The notes beneath the pieces were generated by a model. The model did not search any database. It was not told where the DNA came from and saw nothing but the letters and a program-made list of their open reading frames with translations. The position numbers were made by a program, and so were the translations under genes. A stretch of 64,000 nucleotides of DNA from Epiperipatus broadwayi (taxonomy: Eukaryota > Onychophora > Udeonychophora > Euonychophora > Peripatidae): contig JAQFVV010000037.1 of the NCBI GenBank assembly GCA_028023455.1, positions 498,001 to 562,000 of the forward strand. Reading direction: 5' to 3'. Below are positions 50,444 to 60,906 of the stretch, piece by piece (position 1 is the first letter of the stretch; each line of letters opens with the position of its first letter).

Positions 50444-50813
50444 GTAAGTGTATGGTTTACATCACAAACTAAAATTTTATGAATTTATTAATTTGTATTA
50501 ATGGAATATAAATTAGATTTTAAAGTAACATAAATTTCAGATGGGGGGAAATCATATTTATTTGGAATATGCATATTAAATTTTAGGTGGTGACTTACTT
50601 GGGGAGGAAAGGGAAAACAAAATCAAATTTAAATTACGCTAAAAAAAAAAAGATTCTTATAATATAGTAAGTAAGGTATTTGTGTGACATGCCACAATTT
50701 TATTGGTTCAAGTTTTGAGTTAGGTGAACATTGAATTTTGTGAAATAAATAATCCATAGCCAACGCAACTAGTCACTTAATAACAGTTGGTAAATAAGTA
50801 TCTAGTCATTCAT

Positions 50814-51035
50814 GAATAGACAATCTTAGGTTAATATGGGTTTGTGTGATGAGTATTAAACTAGCTGCAAAAATTACATTACAACTTTGCTGAGAAAATG
50901 TTATTATTCCATTGATGCTAATCTGAATAGACCATTTTAGATTAATATGGTTTTGTGTGATGAGTATTAAATTAGCTGCAAAAATTACATTGCAACTTTG
51001 CAGAGAAAATATCATTATTCCATTGATGCTGATTC
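50814..51035 (+). repeat. Two-copy tandem duplication, 111 bp
   Basis: 50814-50924 and 50925-51035 share gtgtgatgagtattaaa(c/t)tag, ctgcaaaaattacatt and attattccattgatgct, about 90% identity. No coding. Confidence 0.85.
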
Positions 51036-51160
51036 TATGACATTTCTTTGACTTGAAAAGTTGTATATATTCTCAAAATACAATTTAATCATTGTATTTG
51101 GTATTATTTAGTTGGATTTTTGCGTAATGTTATATATATATTTAATGTAGAATTTGTTAA

Positions 51161-52047
51161 TTTACGCCGGGGGGGGGGCAAAAATAACCGGAATCGTTCT
51201 CTGGTTTGTGTGCCTATTGTAGTACCCTTTTGCATCAGTCTGCCAAATGACATCGCCGTGTGAAATTCTGGATCCATATAGCACTTTTTTTTTGTAAAGT
51301 GCGTTTCACATATTTGTCTTTTTTTTTTTATAATGGCTGAAAATATCGAACAATGTGAAATTCTGTTTTTGTTTATAGATAAACGACAAGGAAAACAATT
51401 GTAATGCTTGAAACAGATTATAAGAGCTGATATTGCAAAAACACAAGTTTATGAGTGGTTTAATTAAAAATATTAGACGCACCACATCCCTAAAAAGCTT
51501 GTTAAGTCCAAAGTCAAAATAATGCTGGTTTTTTTTTTATGTAAACAGCATTTTTCTCTCAGATGTAGTTCGTAACAGTCAGGCATTTTATCTGCAGGTT
51601 CTGAAATATTTACATGATGCTGTAAACGTAAATATCCCATTTTGTGGCAAAGAAAACAGTACAAACTCCACTCCAACAAATTATCATCTCTCAAAGCCTT
51701 GAGTGTCAAACACTTTGTAATTAAATTCAGCTTATCTATCAGCCATATTTTCAAGATCTCCCATTTTGTGGCAAAGAAAACAGTACAAACTCCACTCCAA
51801 CAAATTATCATCTCTCAAAGCCTTGAGTGTGAAACACTTTGTAATTAAATTCAGCTTATCTATCAGCCATATTTTCAAGATCTCACTTTGTGCAATTTTT
51901 TTTAAAACTCTCGAATGAAAAAATATTTAAATTTTTTTTTTTTTTCTATGCAGACTTGGAAATGTTAGGAAAAAACGAACACTTAAAAATAAATAAACAT
52001 TTTTTTATTATAAAATTTACGGTTATTTTTGGGTTCCACCTCATATA
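51161..52047 (+). pseudogene. Deleted mariner element with transposase remains
   Basis: Both ends have a matching tip: (gg)...CAAAAATAACCGG at the left (about 51165-51194) and its complement CGGTTATTTTTGGGTTCC at the right (52020-52037). Between them MAENIEQCEILFLFIDK starts at 51333, followed by KTQVYEWF about 30 residues later (mariner N-terminal HTH with the (K/R)TQVFEW block). Further on, ECETLCN and YQPYFQDLTLCNFF match the C-terminal E.L.HPPYSPDLAPCDFF block. The middle third is missing, stops and frame changes are present, and the last catalytic Asp is Asn. About 0.89 kb against about 1.3 kb for an intact mariner. Confidence 0.65.
51635..51882 (+). repeat. Two-copy tandem duplication, 124 bp, inside the mariner relic
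   Basis: 51635-51758 and 51759-51882 are almost identical (tcccattttgtggcaaag ... atattttcaagatc). The duplicated part includes the transposase stretch before the PPYSPDL-like block. Confidence 0.9.
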
Positions 52048-52072
52048 TATGTATATATAATTATGGCAAAAC

Positions 52073-52411
52073 TCACTATAAGTATTGCCACACACTGCAA
52101 GCTAGAGTAATCAATGGATCCCAGAAGGCTTGTGCATAAATCCCCATCTAGTGCCTACTCATCCAATATCTCCAGACTAGTTTCTGGCTTGTGGCCTTTG
52201 TCAGAGGAGCTTTGAATCTGAGAGTACTGCACCTAGATCTTAGGATCTAATGCAACTCTCCAGCAGCCACAAAACTGTGAGTCGTAAATTGAAAACACCT
52301 TAATATTTTCAATTCAAGCTCATTAGCTTATATAGTCGTATAGATCTGAACTCAGTTCAGTACCTATACATTTTGGTGTTTTTGGTTTTTTAACAACCAT
52401 AGCCACCACTA
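52073..52411 (-). repeat. Hammerhead-repeat family, minus-strand unit
   Basis: Runs (on +) from ggcaaaactcac to accatagccaccact. It carries a damaged ribozyme core (about 52161-52219): CTGACAA instead of CTGACGA, two bases lost next to the core, but stem II GGC/GCC and GAAAC intact. Joins head-to-head with the + strand units that follow at 52412. Confidence 0.8.
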
Positions 52412-53100
52412 GATAGTTTTGTAGTTGAGTGGAGATAAAAAGGTGGCTGCTGGAGGGTTGCATTAGATCCTAAGATCTAGGTGCAGTGCTCTCAGATCCA
52501 AGGCTCCTCACTGACAAAGGCCACTAGATAGGGATTTTATGCACAAGCCAGTGTGCGGCACTATGTATAGTGAGTTTTGCCTGTTTTAATAATAGTTATA
52601 CGCAAGCATAAGAAATGGTGATCGTGTGATGTTTATTGACTTAAAACAAATCCTTCCTAATAGGATAGTGGTGGCTATGGTTGTTAAAGAACCAAAGACA
52701 CCAAAATGTATAGGTACAGAACTGAGTTCAGACTTATATGACTATACAAGCTAATGAGCTTGGATTGAAAATATTAAGGTGTTTTCAGTTTAGGACTCAT
52801 AGTTTTGTAGTTGAGTAGAGATAAAAGGTGGCTGCTGAAGGGTTGTATTAGATCCTAAGATCTAGGTGCAGCAGTGCTCTCAGATCCAAGGCTCCTCCCT
52901 GACGAAGGCCACAAGCCAGAAACTAGTCTGGGGATATTGGATGAGTAAGCACTGGATGGGGATTTTATGCACAAGCCCTCTAGCATCCATTGATTACTCT
53001 AGCTTGCAGTATGTGGCAATACGTATAGTGAGTTTTGCATGTTTTAACAACAGTTATAAGCAAGCATAAGAAATGTTGATCATGTGATGTTTATTGGCTT
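52412..53100 (+). repeat. Hammerhead-repeat family, two tandem + strand units
   Basis: The landmark gagttttgc(c/a)tgtttt occurs at 52572 and 53030, a period of 458 bp. The first unit has lost the second half of its ribozyme (CTGACAAAGGCCA joins directly to ctagatagggatt near 52523). The second unit is complete with its ribozyme core at 52884-52942 and runs to about 53100. Confidence 0.85.
52884..52942 (+). ncRNA. Hammerhead ribozyme-like motif, best-preserved core
   Basis: CTGACGA (52899-52905), stem II GGC/GCC (52907-52909 with 52915-52917, loop CACAA), GAAA (52919-52922), stem III of two pairs (A52922-T52927, C52923-G52926) and cleavage triplet GTC ending at 52928. Inner stem I 52893-52898 with 52929-52934 has one mismatch (C52898/T52929) and one G.U; outer stem I ATCCAA/TTGGAT is perfect (52884-52889 with 52937-52942). 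Oddities: an A.A opposition closes stem II instead of the usual G-C, and stem III is very short, as in newt satellite hammerheads that act as dimers. Confidence 0.6.
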
Positions 53101-55395
53101 AAAAATTATTAACCAAAAAGTAAAATAATATAGTTATGAAAATGATTGGAACAATAAATTGAAAGAAGCAAATTTATGTATGTACTGCACTCAGATATAT
53201 AAATATTTATCCTAAAAAAATAAAACTTAATACCCTTCTTTATTATTGCTGTAATGACAGCTGATAATGATGAAATGTAAAAGATATAATACCTACATGA
53301 GCTAAATTATTAAATTTTAAGCTAACTTTCCTGTATAAGTAGCAGTGATTTTTTTTTTTTTTTAACAATGTTTTATTGTCTCAGTATTTAACCTGTGAAT
53401 TAGAAAATTAAAACTTTTGCTTAAATTAGATCCAGAATACAATTAGTAGGCAATTCTTTTAAGTTTGAAAGAACCATCATTTTTAAGTTTATACTGATTT
53501 CTGAATCGCTTTAACCGTCATTTACTTGAAATCTTTGTTTTTCAATGGACATATTGTTAAGATTTTTGTATAACTGTTTGCCCGAACATTGTTTTGTGGA
53601 TATTGTTTATCAACAAAATTAATGATTTTTCAATCTTTACTAACTCATCATGTGCTGCAAATATAATTTTGGTAGTTTTAGAATTCTAGTATCAATTTCT
53701 TTTTTGACTAGCTTCAGTATTTGATTTTTTTAAAAAACTAACGCAATTGCAATTGGTAATATGCAAGATACAGAACATTATGTATTTTTTCTCTAAAACT
53801 TTCAATTCCTTAATTATTTTTTCTAAAATATAACTTTCATTAAAATCTTACTATTCTTTAATGTTTACCTTAATTATCAAGATTTTATATAGAAGCTTTA
53901 CTTAATTTATTGCTAAAATTCATATTCCTGCTGTAATATCAAATTGAGTGTTGCAAGTCTACATTAAATGGAAACAGTTGATATGTTTGATATAATTTCA
54001 ACTGATCTCCCACCTAGTTTATGAAATTAGTAACACATTTCAGTTCCAATTTATTTTATTGGCCAAGTGAGGTAAAACTCTAAACTTTTGATTGGTCAAT
54101 TACAGAATCAGCAGTAAAATATATATTCATCTTTTAATATTATATTCATTTTAGTTTTGTTTGTAAAAACTATATTAATATTTTGTCAGGTTATCAAAGT
54201 AAACGAAAGTTTTTTCAAAAATAAATTTTTATTTATAATTATAAAAATATTCGATAGCGATGAAACTGAAAAAAAAAAAAACATTCCTAACAAATTAAAA
54301 AGTGTTGCAGATGTCACTGATTTTTTTCTCAATTTTACGTTGTGTAAAAATAAATAATTTTTGCTAAAATCTTAATATTTTCCTAAAATAATTTATATTT
54401 TTCAGCATATTTTACCAAAATACATTATAATATTTAAATAAATGCCAGCAAAATATTTTAAAACATTAATTTTTATTTGAAAATCAAATGAAGAGCTTGG
54501 AACAATGTAAACTGTTGACAGATATCAAAATTGTTGTTAGCACTGGTTTCTTTTTCAATTTACGTTCCTGCAAAAGTATACAATTTTTTACTAAAATCTT
54601 ACTGTTTTTTTTTTTAAAAAATAATTATGTTTTCAGTATATTTTATGAAAATAATTTATAATATGTAAAAAAATACTTAAAAAACATTTTAAAACATTCG
54701 TTTTCATTTTGAAATGCAAAACAAAGAAGTTGGAGCGATGAAAAATTATTGACTGGCCTTAAATGACTTCCAACCAATCACCATCTAGAAAAGACTGCCC
54801 TTCTACCATTGTTAAAGTTTAGATGTCATATATATTGATTTTTTATTTGTAAAATAATTCGAGAGAGGGCAGCATCTTACGGTACTTTTTTTAAGCTTTA
54901 AAATGACCATAAATTCTTTACCATAGCGTTAAAAATGACAGAATTTGAGCAACTTGAAGCTGTGATCGTTTTTAACCGGACAAGGAAGAGAAAGGGTTAA
55001 ATGGAAACAGTTGATATGTTCGATATAATTTCAACTGATTTTCCACCTAGCTTATGAAGTCAGATTTGATAGATAGAAATGAGCATTCTGCAATGAGTTC
55101 AGTTGATTTTTTATCAAACATAAGATCATAAGTTTTATAATTTTCTATAGAAGACATAAATAAATAATGTTAAATAAATTATAATGTTCATCTAGATAAT
55201 GATTATATTCAAATTTTATTTGTATATTTAATGCAATTTGTTGGCATATTATATCTATTTTTCATATATATAAAATTAAAATCTGCAATAAAATTAAAAT
55301 TATATTTAAAAAATGCACTTTTCTATATGTTGTTGTTTTTTTTCATATGCAGGCAGAAAATAAATTATGTGCTGAATTGTAAATTTGGCCTATAT
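53101..55395 (+). other. Intron 11, middle, diverged direct repeats only
   Basis: AT-rich. aatggaaacagttgatatgtt(c/t)gatataatttcaactga occurs near 53968 and near 55002, so about 1 kb may be bounded by a direct repeat. Sequence around 54730-55000 is a little richer in GC. No coding found. Confidence 0.5.
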
Positions 55396-55396
55396 A

Positions 55397-55466
55397 TTGT
55401 AACGTACGTATGTGCCCGTTACATAATAAAAAACAATGTAACGTACATATGTCCCCATTACAATAT
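55397..55466. repeat. Miniature TGTAACG-type foldback pair
   Basis: Two adjacent copies of TGTAACGTAC(G/A)TATGT(G/C)CC followed by CGTTACA or CATTACA, each able to fold on itself. It recalls the folding first 27 nt of the solo-LTR-like block at 37039 and ends in CATTACA before atatat. Likely an extremely reduced relative or the remains of both ends of one such element. Confidence 0.45.
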
Positions 55467-56202
55467 ATATATTTAAAAACTAATCAACACTTAGACAATC
55501 TCAGTATCAATAGCAATCAACAATTTCCAAACTGTTGTAAAGGCAATCTTTTAACAATAAGGGTAGAATCCCACCCTCAGTTACTCAAGATTGCAATTTG
55601 ACCACAGAGGTTTGAAATTATTGATACAAAGAATTTTAAATAAACCTCTTTAAACAGATAAATGAAACCTATTCTGAATGCAAATTAATAAATAGTCAAT
55701 TATAACATTACAAACTACAATTATAAATTTCAAATTGCACCCAAAGTATTACTTAAATAATAAATGTAATAGTGCTCAAGGCTAAATGAGTTTATGTATG
55801 AAAAAGTAAAAGATAGACATTTGGGATGGGAGGGCTACAATGAAGATGGAATTTTTAAAATTGCTTAGTATTTGAAAGGATAAAATAATAAATATACAGA
55901 TATTAGTAGAGCTTTAAATATTCATAACTACAACAACCATTTTTGTAAATAAATATATTAAAATACAAGCTCAGTAATGAAGATTTAAGTGCATAAATGT
56001 AATAAATTTATTTCAAGATATCATTTAGATTTGGAACATATTCACCATGTTTGTGAAAAGATTAATGTTGTGTTTTTTAGAAATATGAAAAACTTACTGG
56101 CATGAATGTAGGATGTATTTTTGTGTAGATAGATAATTAGTTCTGTATAATTTCCATACTTTTTGATAATATTTTTTTTTTTAATTGTTATTATTGTTGC
56201 AG

Positions 56203-56272
56203 CTGACATAGCTTTACAAATTTTTGCGAATGTGGCTTCAGAAATAGAGCAGACTCATCCAGATATTGCATC
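56203..56272 (+). CDS. pds5: pds5 exon l (70 nt, phase 1/2)
   Basis: Acceptor tgttgcag, donor gtaaga. Completes Ala and reads DIALQIFANVASEIEQTHPD, IA and two bases of Ser. It matches (V)AEAA(L/I)QIF(R/K)NTG.KIE.D.P.IRS in vertebrates. Short but with good splice sites and a strong family match. Confidence 0.93.
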
Positions 56273-56808
56273 GTAAGAATATTTTCATTATTGTAATAAA
56301 TGCTTAAAAACAAGAAATATTTCCAAACTATAGTTCTTTATTATAAATATGGATAGGATATTGTTTAGCTTATTTGTTTTTACTGTTTCTGTGGTTAATG
56401 TATTAACTTTTTTTTTCCTATTTGTTAAATAATTCTAGCATAAGAAAATACTACTTACATTATTTATATTAACATGTATTTGTTGTTGTGATCTCTAAAG
56501 ATTTAAAAATTTGCATTCGAATATGTGCTTTGGTAACGAATTAAGATTTTATTTAGACAATATAACATCTATATAAGTTAAATGTGTGTGTATTTTTTAT
56601 AAAAAAATTTATATGCTGTTGAATAATGAATTTAAAAAAGCAATTGCATTTTAACTACTTAATCAACTTTTATATACGTATTAATGATTGAAGTCTTGGC
56701 TTTTTAAAATGTATAAAAATTTTATATTGTGTACATGCTGAGAATGAGTGCAAACAAACAAAAAAGCGTTTTAATCATAATTTTTGTAAATATTTAATAT
56801 TGTTTCAG
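56273..56808 (+). other. Intron, nothing recognised
   Basis: 536-nt AT-rich intron between exons l and m. Confidence 0.8.
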
Positions 56809-56932
56809 CTCCTTAATACCTCTTCTTCAAGATATGGCTAAATCAGGAACTGTTAAACAAGCCAAGCATGCTATCCGATGTATTCTTGTAGTAACAGAAA
56901 ACAGTTCAAATATTTTTTTGCAGATTTTAGAG
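56809..56932 (+). CDS. pds5: pds5 exon m (124 nt, phase 2/0)
   Basis: Acceptor tttcag, donor gtatga. Completes Ser and reads SLIPLLQDMAKSGTVKQAKH, AIRCILVVTENSSNIFLQIL and E. Vertebrate equivalent: (T/A)L(I/L)P(I/V)LH.KAK.G.P.QAK.A(V/I)HCIHAIF. The QAK.A(I)(R/H)C(I) motif anchors the call. Confidence 0.94.
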
Positions 56933-58574
56933 GTATGATGTACCTATTACACTTCAATAAATCTAAAGATATTTATATGTGAATTTAGAATTATAATTAG
57001 ATTCTTTTTAAAAAAATTATTGGCAAAGGTGCATTGGAAAATAATTTATCCTGTCATTACAAAGACTTAATAAATATATATATATTGTAAAATATCAAAT
57101 ATAGTTTGTAAAGGTTTTTTTTAATTTAAAAATAGCTTAAGCGATTATTTCATGTTCATTTTTTAAAAAAATTAACTTTTTTAAATCAGCATTGTTTTTT
57201 ACAGCTTTCACAATGAAGCTAGTATGATTGAAAAACTGAATTTTTAATTAATTTAAAAAAGAAGTAATATAAACTATTTTTAAAATCAATGTGATGGTCC
57301 CTCCCTTTCCTTCACAATAAATTATAAAAGCACTTGATTTGTAATTCATTAAAAATAATAATGTAAGTTTAGCTGGTGCTATTTGTGATATCACATCTTT
57401 TCACCTTACACTTATTTTTTAATATGAACCTTAGATATTTTATTATAATTTTTTATGGAATAGATCTAAATGCTTATAGACTATTTTGAGATAACATTTT
57501 TGGTTTAACAAGTGAATTTAAATATTGATAGTGCTACTAATATTTAAAATATATTTAACTGAAGGATATAATGACATTTTATCGTGAATGTAAAAGAACT
57601 CCCACTCTATAAACATCTTCTGTAAGTTCAATTAATCTGATTACTAGACATTTCAGTGCATTTAAAGTGATTTGCTTTTATTAATGATAGAATATTAAAG
57701 AAGTAAGACTTCAATAATATTATTAGCACTTTCTCTATATGATTCCAGTATGTTATGAAGTTACAGAATATTGATAGCAAATTCTAAAGGTTTGGAAAAT
57801 TCAGAAAGTTCATCCATATTTTTTTTTTTTTTTCATAAAAAAAAAGTATCAAAAAAATTTCCTGTCAATTCAAATTATTTTTTAAAGAAATTTATATCTT
57901 TTTAAAAAAAAAAAAAAAGTGGTATTTAACTTCTGGGCTTAGTGAATAGCTTACTTAAAATTGAAATTAATAATTTTTTAGACTATTAGTATAAACTCAA
58001 TACCAAATAAACACAACATTAATTCTAATTAAATGTGATCCCTGACGAAATTAGATTATTTTAATTTTGCCCATGTATGTAGTTAATCAGTAAATATTTT
58101 AGTTAATTAATTTTTTTCTAACTTGTATTTAAAATTAAAGATTCTCACTTTAAAAATGACAAACTTAGAATGAATCACCAAGAATATAAATATATCGCTT
58201 GGAAAATTTAAGAAAATTAAGCATTAAATTATACTGTTTTTTTTTTTGTTTGTTTAAAAAATTCCCATCATGAATTTATATTTGGTTATGTGATCATTTT
58301 AGTAAATATCCTCTATTTTTAATCAATGTCTTTCTTTGGCATATTTTTTTTTATGTTAATAAAACTACTAAGAAATATTGAAATCTAACTTTTTCTATGT
58401 CTATCTGTATTTTTTTTTAAGTCTGATTGTTGGAACTAATCTTTGTGTTTAATAGAGTATGATGCTTTTGACATTTTCAATTGTTTGCATCTTAATGATG
58501 TAAAATGTTTATTAAAAGTTATGATGTAGCTTAAAATAGTGATGGAAAATGTTTCCATTGATTAAGCATTGTCA
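56933..58574 (+). other. Intron 13, first part, nothing recognised
   Basis: AT-rich with long poly-T and poly-A runs around 57815-57915. No repeat family or coding match. Confidence 0.6.
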
Positions 58575-60230
58575 TTTTGTTACAATATAGTAATAATTTG
58601 TTCAGTTTGCATCCTTTGTGCTTTCAGGCATTTACATTCAATTAACAGATGCCTAATATTTTCTATACTTTCCTTACACAGCTTGCAGCCTAAATCACCC
58701 ATATTTTTCCATTCACGTGTATATTCCCTTGTTGCTAAAGATCCCATTCGAGCCTTAAACAGTACTTTCCTTGCTATTATCATAAATTTATTAACTCACA
58801 CCCAATACTCTGTTTACTTCTACAAATATTTAAACTCTTTTTACTCTCCATACTAGCTCTCCAACTCCCTATTCTTTATTAATGCATCTATTCTTCTATC
58901 ACATTCCTTAACACTCGACCATTCTCCTAACACAATCATCTCACCTTTTGTATAAGTATACTGACATAAATTCTTTATCTAAATCTTCTGCGTAACGCAT
59001 TACCTTCTGCACCCATCTTGTTGCCTGCCCTTTATTCATAACCCAATTAAATACTATTTTGGCTATTCTTTTATCCATAAACTGTAATCTACCGAACATT
59101 TTCATTTTGCTTTTTGCATCTCTCATATAAAAACTTGACCATCCCATTTCTCCATGAATAGCCTCCTTTGCCATCCACACTTCTGCATCTAATGCATGTC
59201 TTCCTACTTCTCTTTGTAATTTTTCTAAGTAATCTAATACCCCTTTACTAACACATAATGCATCATTACTGTATGTTAACCCTGCTACTGCCATTCCCTT
59301 CCATACAATTCTAGCTACATTATATTTATTATAGAGATATAGAGAACACTGTTAATTTCTCTATCGATCCCTTTCTTTTTTTTGCTTCATATATCAATTT
59401 TTTTTCCCATTCATCCAAACAATTTCTCTGATTACTTAAAACAATTTCCATCTCTTTACCCACCTTTGCGCATGCCCTCAGCATAACTTCCATATCTTCC
59501 CTTCTGTCTGCACACAAAAAAACATCATCCGCAAATAAAAGACCCGACAATGTGTATACATGCTTGCCACCTATTAATGGTATCTCTACCCCTCTTCCTA
59601 GTCTTTCTATTGCTCTCTCCATTTTTCTCAAATACAACAAAAATAAAATAGGTGACAGAGGACATCCTTGTATTAGTCCCACCCCATTTTTAACTTCTAT
59701 ATTCCTTAATTGATACGTGTAGTAATTATTTTGATATAATTTCGTAATAATATCCACTAAAGCTCCATCCATTTCCAAATTTACTAAACTTACCCATAAT
59801 CTATTTCTATTGACTCTATCATATGCCCTCTCTATATCTATAAAAACCATATATAACTATTTATCTGCATTCCTACTCATATCCATAAATTGTATAACTA
59901 CAAATAAATATCTCCTATATGCCTATCTAATCGAAAACCTCCTTGCATTTTTCCCGCTATATTATTTTTTTCCATCCATTTATATATCACTGACGTTACC
60001 GCTATCGGTCTATAATTGTTTAGCTTTCCATGATCCTTACCCTTCCCTTTAAATAATAGCCTTATTCTTGTATTACTCCAACTATTAAAACATGATAATA
60101 GTTTTAATTTTGCCTTCTGCCCTAAATTCATAATCATCTCTGCTGCCCATCTATCCCGACCTCTTGCCTTTCCACCTTTCAATTTTTTACTTGTCTCTTT
60201 CAATTAATTTTTTGTTAATGTAGGCTCACA
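58575..60230 (-). pseudogene. Non-LTR retrotransposon (LINE) reverse transcriptase, degenerate, antisense in the intron
   Basis: Minus-strand frames in order: 60203-59898 (KLKGGKARGRDRWAAEMIMN, then LNNYRPIAVTSVIYKW and MQGGFRLDR, reverse transcriptase blocks 1-3); 59850-59329 (MVFIDIERAYDRVNR, LIQGCPLSPILFLLY, then SGLLFADDVFL with the catalytic FADD pair); 59294-58941 (LEKLQREVGRHALDA, EAIHGEMGWSSFYMRDAKSK); 58783-58580 (CKLCKESIENIRHLLIEC, a CCHC zinc-finger-like tail). At least three frame breaks, no endonuclease domain and no poly-A tail seen. The order of domains fits a jockey/CR1-like LINE; clade not determined. GC-richer and pyrimidine-rich on the + strand, unlike the intron around it. 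Confidence 0.85.
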
Positions 60231-60750
60231 AGCACTGCCCTCCCTTGCAATTTGGTAGTTTTACAACTGCATACAAAAGTATTACTAACATTATCATTAC
60301 AAATATTTTATAATTACTGTATTTATTTGTATGTTTATTGCCATTTTATACAAAGTATTATAGAGTTGTAATTATATTTTAAACTGCCCTCTTGCGTCCA
60401 TTATATAAACCAAATTAATGAATATTTTTCCCATCCTCTGTTCCATATCTATTTAATTAGTTGACATACTGAAAAGATAAATGTTTCAAATGAATTAGTT
60501 AAATATATTAAACCTCTATTTAAAATTTCATTTCAACTTGAAAAAGATCACAAGTTAAGAAATAAATAAATTTTCCAAAATCAATTAAAGATTTAAAAAA
60601 TACTAGCTTGTGATCAGTTACTTAATTGAATTGTAAATCAAGTCTTAAGCATAATACAAATATATATGTAGATACTGATTTTATTTTATGCTTTGTAATA
60701 CTTTTATGGATATATAAAATATTTTGACTACAATATTTATATTTTTGCAG

Positions 60751-60906
60751 CATGTTAAAAAAAATTTAACACTGGACTCTGCATATTTTCATACAGCATT
60801 AGTTTCCATTGGCCATATTGGATTGCTTGCACCCATTGACTGTAGTTCATTATTAAAGCAAATTGTGTCTAAGCAAATTGTTAAAGATATTATCATGCAA
60901 GATAAG
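60751..60906 (+). CDS. pds5: pds5 exon n (52 codons, phase 0/0), last exon in window
   Basis: Acceptor tttttgcag, donor gtaaga. Begins HVKKNLTLDSAYFHTALVSI, then GHIGLLAPIDCSSLLKQIVS, and ends KQIVKDIIMQDK. The family has EPL.(R/K)SL......LITPLV(S/T)(L/I)GHI..LAPDQFA.P.K...A.FIVKDLLMNDR, so the match is strong. The next expected block (a conserved WVPDEE-type segment) is not found before 64000. Confidence 0.95.

Larger units (their letters stand above)
3373..60906 (+). other. pds5: pds5 gene, central part (14 exons, both ends outside the window)
   Basis: PDS5 is a nuclear HEAT-repeat protein that binds the cohesin kleisin next to WAPL and sororin-type factors and controls cohesin release and maintenance of sister-chromatid cohesion. 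The assignment rests on fourteen GT-AG exons that join in phase into 590 codons without a stop and follow the family order: [31 protein letters not shown], the HDPEE segment, RKEALLGLA, LLVERLL, NELLKCQN, SPTCSCKK, ERVAPVMID, SIGHIGLLAP and IVKDIIMQDK. The order and spacing match human PDS5A/B and fly Pds5 as I know them. Wording is closest to arthropod Pds5. The N-terminal exons (roughly the first 180-200 residues of the family) and the C-terminal HEAT repeats and basic tail lie outside. Exons are visibly richer in GC than the introns. Very sure of family; species unknown. Confidence 0.95.
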
